Below are positions 28,031 to 37,047 of a stretch of 64,000 nucleotides of DNA, one piece after another. The DNA comes from Neobacillus sp. DY30 (lineage in GTDB: Bacteria; Bacillota; Bacilli; Bacillales; Cytobacillaceae). The translations under genes and the position numbers were made by a program. Every line of letters starts with the position of its first letter. Position 1 is the first letter of the stretch. The stretch spans positions 2,174,001 through 2,238,000 of the forward strand of contig NZ_CP126093.1 in NCBI RefSeq assembly GCF_030123065.1. Reading direction: 5' to 3'. The notes under the pieces are model-generated. The model was not told the DNA's origin. It saw only the letters and a list, made by a program, of their open reading frames with translations, and searched no databases.

Positions 28031-31000
28031 ATGACGTATCATCAACTACCAAAAGCACAAGGTCTCTACCGTCCAGAATTTGAACATGATGCCTGTGGAA
28101 TCGGCTTGTATGCTCACATAAAAGGAAATGCCACTCATGATATCGTGGCAAAAGGACTAAAAATGCTTTGTCAATTAGATCATCGCGGCGGACAGGGGAG
28201 TGACCCGCTTACAGGCGATGGCGCTGGACTTATGGTTCAAATACCGGATCAATTTTTCCGCCAAGAATGTTCAGAAATCAACTTACCAGACAAAGGGAAA
28301 TACGGCGTGGGGATGCTGTTTTTTTCAAAGGATGATAGGGAACGGGAAGAAATCGAAAACTATATTAATAAAATGGTCGAACAAGAGGGGCAAACGGTGC
28401 TTGGCTGGAGAACAGTCCCAGTCAATTCAGAAACAATAGGGCTAACCGCACAGGAAAGCTGTCCGGTAATTCGCCAGTTGTTTGTTGGTGATAACGAAAA
28501 AAGTTCGGATTCATTAGCATTTGAAAGAAAATTGTATGTGATTCGCAAACTTGCAGAAAAATGGGCAAAGGAATCAGAATATCGTTTTTACTTTGCTAGT
28601 CTTTCTAGCAGGACGATTGTTTACAAAGGGCTGTTAACGCCGGAACAAGTAGATCAGTTCTACTTGGATCTGCAGAATGAGAATTTTGTCTCTGCATTTG
28701 CTTTAGTGCATTCGCGCTTTAGTACAAACACGTTCCCAAGCTGGGAAAGAGCACATCCAAATCGTTATTTAATTCACAATGGCGAGATTAATACACTACA
28801 GGGAAATATTCACTGGATGAAGGCACGGGAAAGTCAATTTGTGTCAGAGGCGTTTGGAACAGATTTGGAAAAAATTCTGCCTATCCTCGATACAGATGGA
28901 AGTGATTCATCTATCTTAGATAATGCGCTTGAATTTTTAGTGCTTGCCGGCAGAAAGCCTGCACATGCGGCGATGATGCTTGTCCCGGAACCTTGGTCTG
29001 AAAATCCTCATATCACTGGGGATAAGCGGGCTTTTTATGAATATCACAGTACTTTAATGGAGCCATGGGATGGACCGTCTGCTATATCTTTTACGGATGG
29101 GAAACAAATCGGTGCGATCTTGGATCGAAACGGCCTGCGTCCAGCTCGTTATTATGTTACTGAAGATGATTACATTATCTTTTCTTCCGAGGTTGGGGTC
29201 ATTGATGTAGAGCCAGAAAAGGTATTGTACAAAGAGCGCTTGAGCCCAGGGAAAATGCTTTTAATTGATTTAGAAGAAGGACGGATTATTTCCGATGAGG
29301 AGATCAAAGCACAGTTAGCGAGTCAACAGCCGTATCAGCAATGGCTAAATAATCAGCTTGTTCGCTTGGAAGATAACGTAGAGGCTGAGGGAGAAATCCC
29401 GGCTGATCTACTGACCCTTCAAAAAGCCTTTGGATATACGTACGAAGATATTCAAAAATATATTCTTCCTGCAGTGACTGAAGGCAAGGATCCACTCGGA
29501 GCAATGGGAAATGATATGCCGCTTGCTGTTTTATCAGACCGGCCACAGAATTTGTTTAATTATTTTAAGCAATTATTTGCCCAAGTAACCAATCCGCCGA
29601 TTGACTCGATTCGTGAAGCCATCGTTACTTCCACCATTTCTTATTTAGGAGCAGAAGGCAATTTACTTCATCCATCAGCAGAAAATTGCCGTCGGATACA
29701 GTTGGAGACACCAATCCTAACCAACGGCCAGCTTGAAGATTTAAAGAATAACAAATCATTTAAAAGCAAAGTAATCGACATTCTTTTTACAGAGGATTTA
29801 GGGAAAAGCATTGGCGAAATTTGCCTTCAAGCAGAAAAAGCAATTGCAGTCGGTGCAAGCTTAATTATCCTGTCTGATCGAAATTTGAACGCAAAAGGTA
29901 TTGCCATTCCGTCATTATTGGCAGTGAGCGCCCTTCATCAGCACTTGATTCGTGAAGGATTGAGAACGAAGGCAAGTATCATAATTGAAACAGGTGAAGT
30001 AAGAGAAGTTCACCATTTTGCTGTCCTGCTTGGATATGGTGTGGATGCGATTAACCCATATCTTGTGTTCGCTACCTATCAGCAAGCTGTTCAGGAAGGA
30101 ACCATACCATTTACGTATCAAGAAGCGGTGAAGAAGTATATCTATGCTATGACCGAGGGTGTTGTAAAGGTCATGTCAAAAATGGGGATTTCAACTGTAC
30201 AAAGCTACCGTGGGGCACAGATTTTTGAAGCGGTTGGGATCAGCTCTGATGTTATCGACACCTACTTTACTGGTACAGTTTCACAGCTCGGCGGAATTGG
30301 TTTAGACACAATCGCCGAGGAAGCGATGCTGCGTCATGGTTTAGCATTTAATGAATCAACCGACAAGACCCTAGAATCAGGAAGTAACTTCCAATGGAGA
30401 CATGATGGTGAACACCATGCCTTTAATCCTGGAACTATTCATACCCTGCAATGGGCTTGCCGCAATGGTGATTATGAATTATTTAAAAAATATTCAACAC
30501 AGGCAAATGAAGAAAGACTTGGCTTCTTACGCAACTTATTCTCCTTTAATGGAACACAGCAAGCTGTACCGATTGAAGAAGTAGAATCAGTTGATTCCAT
30601 CGTGCGCCGCTTTAAAACTGGAGCGATGTCCTTTGGATCGATCAGTAAGGAAGCACATGAAACATTAGCAATCGCCATGAACCGTCTAGGCGGTAAGAGC
30701 AACAGCGGTGAAGGCGGGGAAGATTCAAGCCGATATATGGTAGATGAAAATGGCGACAATAGAGGAAGTGCGATTAAACAGGTTGCTTCCGGACGATTTG
30801 GTGTAAAAAGTCACTATCTTGTGAATGCCCAAGAGCTGCAAATTAAAATGGCACAAGGTGCAAAGCCTGGTGAAGGCGGACAGTTGATGGGTACTAAGGT
30901 ATATCCATGGGTTGCTGATGTTCGCGGTGCAACGCCAGGAGTAAGCTTAATTTCTCCGCCGCCGCATCACGATATCTACTCCATTGAGGATTTGGCACAG

Positions 31001-32578
31001 CTTATTCATGATTTGAAAAATGCTAATCGTGATGCTCGGATTAGCGTAAAGCTTGTTTCTAAAGGCGGGGTCGGAACGATTGCTGCAGGTGTTGCAAAAG
31101 CAGTGGCAGATGTTATTGTCATCAGTGGTTATGATGGAGGAACAGGTGCATCGCCAAAAACGAGTATTCAGCACGCAGGATTGCCGTGGGAACTTGGATT
31201 AGCAGAAGCACACCAAACGCTTATGCTGAATGGCTTACGTGATAGAGTTGTACTTGAAACAGATGGAAAATTAATGACAGGTAAGGATGTTGTAATGGCT
31301 GCATTACTTGGAGCGGAGGAGTTTGGTTTTGCAACAGCACCATTAGTTGTCCTTGGCTGTGTCATGATGCGTGTTTGTCATTTGGATACATGTCCGGTTG
31401 GAATTGCCACTCAAAACCCAGAGCTTCGCAGAAAGTTTACGGGTGAAGCAGATTATATCGTTAACTTCATGCGTTTTATTGCACAGGAAGTGCGTGAGCT
31501 TATGGCTGAACTTGGTTTCAGAACTGTTGAAGAAATGGTCGGCCGAGCAGATGTATTAACGGTAAGTGAGCGGGCAAAAGCACATTGGAAGGCTCAGCAT
31601 TTGGATTTGAAATCTTTGCTCTACAAGCCTGAAGGTGCACGTACTTTTAAACGACCACAAAATCATAGAATCAATGAATCTCTTGATATCCAAAAAATTC
31701 TACCGGCTGTTCAACCGGCATTAGAACAGGGAACACCTGTAGATTTAAGCTTCCCAATTACGAACATCAATCGCGTTGTTGGTACAATCGTCGGAAGTGA
31801 AATTTCCAAACGTTACGGAGAAGAAGGTCTTCCAGATGATACGATTACGTTACGATTTGCCGGTTCTGCAGGGCAAAGCTTTGGTGCCTTTGTACCAAAG
31901 GGGATGACTCTTGAACTTACCGGGGACGCGAACGATTATGTTGGTAAAGGTCTATCTGGCGGTAAGATTATTGTAAGAGCTGATGAGCATACAAAGATTG
32001 CTTCAGGAGAAAACGTCATTGCAGGGAACGTAGCGTTTATTGGCGCAACCAGCGGTGAAGGTTATATTAACGGGCGTGCCGGTGAACGTTTTGCAGTTCG
32101 AAACAGCGGAGCCAATGTTGTTGTTGAAGGAATAGGCGACCATGGCTGTGAGTATATGACTGGCGGACGCGTTGTTATTTTAGGAGAAGTTGGCAAAAAT
32201 TTTGCAGCTGGAATGTCTGGCGGAATTGCCTACGTGTTACCAGAAGACAGGGATGCATTTACGTATTTATGTAATCAAGAATTGATTGAATTTGAATCAG
32301 TATCAACTGCTGCTGAACAGGATGAGCTAAAACAGTTAATCGAAAACCATTTCTATTACACTCAAAGTGTAAAGGCTAGCTGTGTTCTAGAAGACTGGGA
32401 AAAGTGTGTTAGAAAATTTGTCAAAGTCATTCCGAAAGATTATAAACGGATGATTGATTTGATTGAAGAGCAAAAATTAGCAGGATTATCGGAAGAAGAA
32501 GCAGTCATGAGTGCCTTTTTAGCGAATTCCTCTGCAAAATCAAAACCAACTAAACAGCAGGAAGCTGTAAACCGCTAA
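28031..32578 (+). CDS. gltA: Glutamate synthase (NADPH) large subunit
   Basis: 1515-aa enzyme that makes two glutamates from glutamine and 2-oxoglutarate (named gltB in E. coli). A short propeptide precedes C22 in EHDACGIGL, the glutaminase nucleophile after processing. VHSRFSTNTFPSW and HNGEINTLQGN belong to the amidotransferase. The FMN domain contains VKLVSKGGVGTIAAGVAKA and SGYDGGTGASP. The 3Fe-4S cysteines are in CVMMRVCHLDTCPVG. The C-terminal beta-helix (GGKIIVRAD, GAVVG-type repeats) is complete. It is 18 bases from the small subunit. Confidence 0.97.
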   Translation: MTYHQLPKAQGLYRPEFEHDACGIGLYAHIKGNATHDIVAKGLKMLCQLDHRGGQGSDPLTGDGAGLMVQIPDQFFRQECSEINLPDKGKYGVGMLFFSKDDREREEIENYINKMVEQEGQTVLGWRTVPVNSETIGLTAQESCPVIRQLFVGDNEKSSDSLAFERKLYVIRKLAEKWAKESEYRFYFASLSSRTIVYKGLLTPEQVDQFYLDLQNENFVSAFALVHSRFSTNTFPSWERAHPNRYLIHNGEINTLQGNIHWMKARESQFVSEAFGTDLEKILPILDTDGSDSSILDNALEFLVLAGRKPAHAAMMLVPEPWSENPHITGDKRAFYEYHSTLMEPWDGPSAISFTDGKQIGAILDRNGLRPARYYVTEDDYIIFSSEVGVIDVEPEKVLYKERLSPGKMLLIDLEEGRIISDEEIKAQLASQQPYQQWLNNQLVRLEDNVEAEGEIPADLLTLQKAFGYTYEDIQKYILPAVTEGKDPLGAMGNDMPLAVLSDRPQNLFNYFKQLFAQVTNPPIDSIREAIVTSTISYLGAEGNLLHPSAENCRRIQLETPILTNGQLEDLKNNKSFKSKVIDILFTEDLGKSIGEICLQAEKAIAVGASLIILSDRNLNAKGIAIPSLLAVSALHQHLIREGLRTKASIIIETGEVREVHHFAVLLGYGVDAINPYLVFATYQQAVQEGTIPFTYQEAVKKYIYAMTEGVVKVMSKMGISTVQSYRGAQIFEAVGISSDVIDTYFTGTVSQLGGIGLDTIAEEAMLRHGLAFNESTDKTLESGSNFQWRHDGEHHAFNPGTIHTLQWACRNGDYELFKKYSTQANEERLGFLRNLFSFNGTQQAVPIEEVESVDSIVRRFKTGAMSFGSISKEAHETLAIAMNRLGGKSNSGEGGEDSSRYMVDENGDNRGSAIKQVASGRFGVKSHYLVNAQELQIKMAQGAKPGEGGQLMGTKVYPWVADVRGATPGVSLISPPPHHDIYSIEDLAQLIHDLKNANRDARISVKLVSKGGVGTIAAGVAKAVADVIVISGYDGGTGASPKTSIQHAGLPWELGLAEAHQTLMLNGLRDRVVLETDGKLMTGKDVVMAALLGAEEFGFATAPLVVLGCVMMRVCHLDTCPVGIATQNPELRRKFTGEADYIVNFMRFIAQEVRELMAELGFRTVEEMVGRADVLTVSERAKAHWKAQHLDLKSLLYKPEGARTFKRPQNHRINESLDIQKILPAVQPALEQGTPVDLSFPITNINRVVGTIVGSEISKRYGEEGLPDDTITLRFAGSAGQSFGAFVPKGMTLELTGDANDYVGKGLSGGKIIVRADEHTKIASGENVIAGNVAFIGATSGEGYINGRAGERFAVRNSGANVVVEGIGDHGCEYMTGGRVVILGEVGKNFAAGMSGGIAYVLPEDRDAFTYLCNQELIEFESVSTAAEQDELKQLIENHFYYTQSVKASCVLEDWEKCVRKFVKVIPKDYKRMIDLIEEQKLAGLSEEEAVMSAFLANSSAKSKPTKQQEAVNR

Positions 32579-32595
32579 GAAAGGGGAGAGGAACA

Positions 32596-34062
32596 ATGGG
32601 AAAACCTACGGGATTTATGGAGTATGCCCGCGAAAAAGTGGGAGAAAGAAATCCGCTTACACGCCAAAACGATTGGAAAGAATATACGGTTCCTTTTTCT
32701 GATGAAAAGTTACGTATACAGGGGGCACGGTGCATGGATTGCTCCATCCCCTTCTGCCATACCGGGATGGAGATTAAAGGAGCAACATCAGGCTGTCCAA
32801 TTCATAACCTGATTCCGGAGTGGAATGATCTAGTCTACCGTGGCCGTTGGAAAGAAGCACTTGACCGGTTGATGAAAACTAATAATTTTCCTGAGTTTAC
32901 AGGCAGGGTTTGTCCGGCACCATGTGAAGGTTCATGCACGTTAGCCATTTCCGACCCAGCGGTTACCATTAAGAATATTGAACAAGCAATTATCGATAAA
33001 GGCTTTGAAAACGGATGGATCACACCAAGAATTCCTAAGTCGCGGACTGGAAAAAAGGTGGCGGTTATCGGTTCCGGCCCTGCTGGTTTGGCAGCGGCCG
33101 ATCAGCTTAATGAAGCAGGCCATTCCGTAACGGTTTTTGAACGTGCCGACCGCCCGGGTGGTTTGCTGATGTATGGAATTCCAAACATGAAGCTTGAAAA
33201 AGAAGTTGTTGAACGCCGGATTCGCTTATTGACACAAGAGGGTATCGACTTCGTTACAAATACAGAAGTGGGTAAAGATATTACAGCTGACGAACTTCAA
33301 GGACAATTCGATGCGGTGATCCTTTGTACAGGTGCACAAAAGCAGCGCGATTTAGTGATTGAAGGCCGTGAAGCAAAGGGAATTCACTTTGCGATGGATT
33401 ATTTAACTCTAGCGACAAAAAGTCTATTAGACTCGAACTTTGAAGATGGTCAATTTATCAATGTTGAAGACAAAGACGTCATCGTAATTGGCGGCGGAGA
33501 CACAGGTGCCGACTGTGTGGCAACAGCACTCCGTCAAAAAGCGAAGAGCGTCGTTCAGTTCGGTAAGCATCCGCAATTGCCTAGTGAACGTGCAGCTGAT
33601 AATTTATGGCCAGCATATCCTAACGTATTTACAATGGATTATGCTTATAAGGAAGCAGCAGCCAAATTTGGTGACGATCCACGTGAATACTCGATTCAAA
33701 CAAAGAAAATCATCGCCGATGAGAATGGAAACCTGAAAGAACTTCACACCATTCAAATGGAGAAAATAAAGGATGAAGGCGGCCGTTATTATTTTAAAGA
33801 AATTCCAGGTACTGAAAAAGTATGGCCAGCACAGTTTGTGTTTATCGCCATTGGATTTGAAGGTACTGAACAGCCATTGTTAAGCCAATTCGGTGTGGAA
33901 GCAGTCAATCAAAAGGTTGCAGCTAAATACGGTGAGTTTAAAACAAACGTTGAAGGAGTATTCGCTGCAGGCGATGCCAGAAGAGGTCAAAGCCTTATCG
34001 TTTGGGCGATTAACGAGGGCCGGGAAGTTGCACAGGAAGTTGATAAATACTTGATGGGGTGA
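32596..34062 (+). CDS. gltB: Glutamate synthase (NADPH) small subunit
   Basis: 488-aa FAD/NADPH subunit (E. coli gltD) that feeds electrons to the large subunit. Cluster cysteines begin at C46, C49 and C54 (ARCMDCSIPFCHTG), with GCPIHNLIPEWND and CPAPCEGSC after. FAD motif VAVIGSGPAGLAAADQLNEAG and NADPH motif VIVIGGGDTGADCVATAL are intact. RBS AAGGGGAGAGG. A terminator follows. Confidence 0.97.
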   Translation: MGKPTGFMEYAREKVGERNPLTRQNDWKEYTVPFSDEKLRIQGARCMDCSIPFCHTGMEIKGATSGCPIHNLIPEWNDLVYRGRWKEALDRLMKTNNFPEFTGRVCPAPCEGSCTLAISDPAVTIKNIEQAIIDKGFENGWITPRIPKSRTGKKVAVIGSGPAGLAAADQLNEAGHSVTVFERADRPGGLLMYGIPNMKLEKEVVERRIRLLTQEGIDFVTNTEVGKDITADELQGQFDAVILCTGAQKQRDLVIEGREAKGIHFAMDYLTLATKSLLDSNFEDGQFINVEDKDVIVIGGGDTGADCVATALRQKAKSVVQFGKHPQLPSERAADNLWPAYPNVFTMDYAYKEAAAKFGDDPREYSIQTKKIIADENGNLKELHTIQMEKIKDEGGRYYFKEIPGTEKVWPAQFVFIAIGFEGTEQPLLSQFGVEAVNQKVAAKYGEFKTNVEGVFAAGDARRGQSLIVWAINEGREVAQEVDKYLMG

Positions 34063-34114
34063 AAAACTCCTTTCATCCAATAGATTGCTTAAATTCTTGA
34101 CCTATTGCTTAAAT

Positions 34115-34147
34115 ACCGTACAGGGATACTCTCCTTGTGCGGTTTTT
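34115..34147 (+). terminator. Terminator of gltAB
   Basis: ACCGTACAGGGA pairs with TCCTTGTGCGGT (G-T pairs), followed by TTTTT. Confidence 0.7.
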
Positions 34148-34258
34148 AGCTTGCCCACAAAGGTGTAAATGGGAATTTAGAGAGGTAGCTAGATAAAGGC
34201 TGTTTACATTTATTGTTGTTTTTATATCAGAGTTAACTTTTTAAAAAAAATCAAGTGC

Positions 34259-34480
34259 CTTGAGGACTAAACGGATGAGTGGAAAGAAAGATTTGTCCTT
34301 AAAGGAGGGTCTTGAGGACAAATCGGAAAAGTAGAAGGAAAGATTTGTCCTTAAAGGAGGGTCTTGAGGACAAATCGGAAAAGTGGAAAGAAAGATTTGT
34401 CCTTAAAGGAGGGTCTTGAGGACAAATCGGAAAAGTGGAAAGAAAGATTTGTCCTTAATCAAGGGTTTTGAGGACAAATC
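34259..34480 (+). repeat. Tandem palindromic array C, exact 52-bp period
   Basis: Four units start at 34290, 34342, 34394 and 34446. Each is GATTTGTCCTTAA, nine bases, TTGAGGACAAATC (35 bp in all), then a 17-base linker close to GGAAAAGTGGAAAGAAA. A half unit precedes them from 34259. The loop is AGGAGGGTC in three copies and TCAAGGGTT in the last. The array lies in the convergent gap between gltB and cwlK and holds no gene. Confidence 0.9.
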
Positions 34481-34552
34481 ACCCGCTCCTTTATATAACA
34501 CAGTTACCTTTATACCAACAAACTATGTCTGTAGTAATCTGATTGAATAACA

Positions 34553-34590
34553 AAAACAAACACCATCTCTATTCGATGGTGTTTATTTTT
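34553..34590. terminator. Bidirectional terminator, mainly of cwlK
   Basis: AAACACCATC (34558-34567) and GATGGTGTTT (34575-34584) pair. TGTTTTTG follows on the minus strand and ATTTTTTC on the plus strand. Confidence 0.8.
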
Positions 34591-34634
34591 TCTTTTAAAA
34601 GTAAGTTGAGCAAAATTGGAAGAAATTATAGAAA

Positions 34635-35213
34635 TCACTGGGTATCTGCTACGGCAGATGACTCGTCAGGTCTTGCTCCATTCTGCAAATCGGCAATTTT
34701 CAAACCAAAATCCATTTGGAAATGTGGATAATCTTTAAAACCCTTCCAGTCTCCGCCCCACTCAAACCCTAGTGACTTAGCTATTTTCACTACCTCGGAC
34801 CAATCGGACTTTCCATTTTGATTACGATCATATTGACGATCCCAAATAACGTCTCCTGAAGGAGTTTCAAGAGCAAAATCAATCGCGAGCCCATAATTAT
34901 GGTATGATTCTCCACCTTTTGCATTTGTGACAATATTGCCCTCTGTCGTACGTCCTTGTTCATAAATGGTATTCTGCTCCTCTATACTGCGGAATCCGTC
35001 AGTAATTACAACAACAATTCCTATTTTTGCTGCTTGTTGAACCAATTGATCGCTTCGTTCCTTTACTACGGGATGAAGTTCGGTTGGTAAAGGTACGTCT
35101 TTCTTCGGTTCCATGCCTGTTGCTTTAGAAGGCATGGTTTCTTTGTCTTTTAATATGAAAATAGTACTAATCCCTACAGCAAGTAGAAATAGTAACAATT
35201 TAACCCTTTTCAT
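34635..35213 (-). CDS. cwlK: Peptidoglycan L-Ala-D-Glu endopeptidase CwlK-like (M15 family)
   Basis: 192 aa. An N-terminal hydrophobic segment (VKLLLFLLAVGISTIFIL) anchors or exports it, followed by a Lys/Pro-rich linker. The M15 peptidase domain shows VITDGFRSIEEQNTIYEQGR, SYHNYGLAIDFAL (zinc His and Asp) and HFQMDF (third zinc ligand). CwlK cuts the L-alanyl-D-glutamate bond of the murein stem. It is transcribed divergently from the C39-fold gene, and both promoters share the same 17-bp element. Confidence 0.88.
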   Translation of the reverse strand: MKRVKLLLFLLAVGISTIFILKDKETMPSKATGMEPKKDVPLPTELHPVVKERSDQLVQQAAKIGIVVVITDGFRSIEEQNTIYEQGRTTEGNIVTNAKGGESYHNYGLAIDFALETPSGDVIWDRQYDRNQNGKSDWSEVVKIAKSLGFEWGGDWKGFKDYPHFQMDFGLKIADLQNGARPDESSAVADTQ

Positions 35214-35281
35214 GGTGCCTCTTCCTTTCGCGTTTAGAAGACTATATTAATCTATTAATCCCTTGTATTATTCAATATAAA

Positions 35282-35298
35282 CCTTAAACAATTCTTAA
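35282..35298 (-). promoter_or_regulatory. Direct-repeat element of the cwlK promoter
   Basis: On the minus strand TTAAGAATTGTTTAAGG, then nine bases, then AATAAT as a possible -10. TTAAG recurs with an 11-base step, the usual spacing for response regulators. It differs by two bases from the element at 35401-35417. Confidence 0.5.
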
Positions 35299-35400
35299 TA
35301 GTATAAAACCAATATGTTACATAATAAACAATCATGATGTTCTAGTAAAGGTAAATAACTTCTATTCTATTAATTCTAACATAGGCTCGTTTTTATATGT

Positions 35401-35417
35401 TTAAGAAAAGTTTAAGG
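35401..35417 (+). promoter_or_regulatory. Direct-repeat element of the C39-fold gene promoter
   Basis: TTAAGAAAAGTTTAAGG, then nine bases, then CATAAT (35427-35432 region) as a possible -10: the same layout as in front of cwlK. Confidence 0.5.
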
Positions 35418-35472
35418 ATGTTCCTCCATAATAAAGCTAGTCAATAATTCAATAACGGGAGGATCAAAATCA

Positions 35473-36261
35473 ATGAAATTAAAAGTACTTATCCTAATAC
35501 TTGCTATAGGGATATTCATAGGAGTTAATTATGCGGAAGCACAAAAATCTGATTCTCAACCTACTACAGAAACTAGTAATGAAATAGAAGAAACAAACCA
35601 AGAAGAACAGGATACGACTACGTATTCGACTGTATTATCCACTGACCAGGCTCAAGTTGTGAGCCTGGTTCAAAACGGGAAAATAGTTGATGTTCCCCAT
35701 ATCCAGCAAATGCCTGAATTACCACGTGGCTGTGAAGTTACTAGTCTAGCAATGCTCCTACAGTATGCAGGTGTTTCTGTAGACAAAATGACGCTTGCGC
35801 AAGAAATAACCACCATTCCTTTCCGTGATCCAAATGGAATGAGGGGAAATCCAAATGATGGATTTGTTGGGGATATCTATTCGTTTGATAATCCAGGTTA
35901 TGGCGTTTACCATGCCCCAGTTGCAGCCTTGGCCGAAACGTATTTACCAGGTAGAATAATAGATTTAACAGGCGGAAGTATTGATTCTGTTTACAATATG
36001 ATCGGCAATGGTTCTCCTGTTTGGGTCATTACAAATTCAAGATTTTCTCAGCTGCCGGAAACTGAATTTACCACATGGCAAACATCCTCTGGAGAAATTC
36101 AAATAACATATAGAGAGCATAGTGTCTTAGTAGTAGGTTACGATGAAAATAATGTGTATTTAAACGACCCATTAGCCGAACAACCTTATACTGCCGTTTC
36201 AAGAGAAGGTTTTGAAGAATCATGGATTCAAATGGGAAAACAAGCTATTAGTTATCAATAA
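35473..36261 (+). CDS. Exported C39-like (peptidase_C39_2) protein
   Basis: 262 aa. A signal-type N-terminus (KLKVLILILAIGIFIGVNYA) is followed by an acidic Glu/Thr-rich linker (about 25-60) and a papain-like C39_2 domain. The likely nucleophile Cys is in PRGCEVTSLAMLLQ, and the His in YREHSVLVVGYD is followed by the Asn/Asp in VYLNDP. It is probably cell-surface or exported. The B. subtilis-type YvpB proteins look alike. The substrate is unknown. The shared promoter element with cwlK suggests a cell-wall role. Confidence 0.85.
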   Translation: MKLKVLILILAIGIFIGVNYAEAQKSDSQPTTETSNEIEETNQEEQDTTTYSTVLSTDQAQVVSLVQNGKIVDVPHIQQMPELPRGCEVTSLAMLLQYAGVSVDKMTLAQEITTIPFRDPNGMRGNPNDGFVGDIYSFDNPGYGVYHAPVAALAETYLPGRIIDLTGGSIDSVYNMIGNGSPVWVITNSRFSQLPETEFTTWQTSSGEIQITYREHSVLVVGYDENNVYLNDPLAEQPYTAVSREGFEESWIQMGKQAISYQ

Positions 36262-36283
36262 ATTAGACACGAATTTAGATTTC

Positions 36284-36305
36284 ATCACAAACTTATCACA
36301 AACTT
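36284..36305 (+). promoter_or_regulatory. Tandem 11-bp direct repeat at the two-component system promoter
   Basis: ATCACAAACTT occurs twice in a row without a break (36284-36294, 36295-36305), just before a GATAAT -10. OmpR-type regulators bind 11-bp direct repeats, so this is a candidate auto-regulatory site. Confidence 0.6.
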
Positions 36306-36348
36306 TTGATAATGATAAGACATACCAAGAACTAGAAAGGGATGTACT

Positions 36349-37047
36349 GTGAAAAAACCATTAATACTAATCGCTGATGATGAAATAAGGCTGGCAAAAC
36401 TTGTTACCGACTTTCTAGTAAACTCGGGATTTGGAGTGTTAACAGCAACAGATGGGATGCAAGCATTTAACCTTTTTAACGAGTACCGAAGTAAAATAGA
36501 TCTCATTATTCTAGACGTTATGATGCCGCAAATGGATGGATGGGAAGTATTAAAAGAAATCAAAAGTATCTCCTGTGTTCCGATTATTATGCTTACGGCA
36601 AAAGCGGAAGAGCCGGATCAATTAACTGGTTTCAAACTTGGCGCAAATGATTATGTGACCAAACCATTCTCTCCTAGTGTGCTCGTTGCAAGAGTTGAAA
36701 ATCTATTAAAGCGTTCGGGGAAGGTTGGCGGCGAAAGACTGCTATCTGGGAACCTTTCCATCGATTTAATTGAACACAATGCATATATTGACAATACCGT
36801 TATTGAATTAACGCCAAAGGAATTTGATTTACTGGTCTATTTCATTCAAAACGATGGGATTGCGTTATCAAGGGACAATATATTGAATGCAGTCTGGAAC
36901 CACGATTATTTTGGTGACTTGCGAACAGTAGATACTCATGTTAAACAATTACGCGCAAAGTTAGGGCTATTCAGTTGTTACATTCAGACAGTCCGAGGAA
37001 TTGGATATAGAATGAGGTGTCAGCATGAGGATCTCGATAAGAGTTAA
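36349..37047 (+). CDS. OmpR-family response regulator
   Basis: 232 aa. Receiver domain with acidic pocket D10/D11, phospho-acceptor D56 in IILDVMMPQMDGW, and Lys in DYVTKPFSP. The C-terminal winged helix reads IELTPKEFDLLVYF, then VDTHVKQLRAKLG and IQTVRGIGYRM. Start codon GTG after GAAAGGGA. It overlaps the kinase gene by 23 bases, so the two are translationally coupled. The 11-bp repeat in its own promoter recurs before the downstream efflux operon, its likely target. Confidence 0.95.
   Translation: MKKPLILIADDEIRLAKLVTDFLVNSGFGVLTATDGMQAFNLFNEYRSKIDLIILDVMMPQMDGWEVLKEIKSISCVPIIMLTAKAEEPDQLTGFKLGANDYVTKPFSPSVLVARVENLLKRSGKVGGERLLSGNLSIDLIEHNAYIDNTVIELTPKEFDLLVYFIQNDGIALSRDNILNAVWNHDYFGDLRTVDTHVKQLRAKLGLFSCYIQTVRGIGYRMRCQHEDLDKS

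Noticed and set aside
34259..34480. CRISPR array
   Set aside because: The sequences between the palindromes are nearly identical rather than unique, and no cas genes are present. The same holds for the other four arrays.
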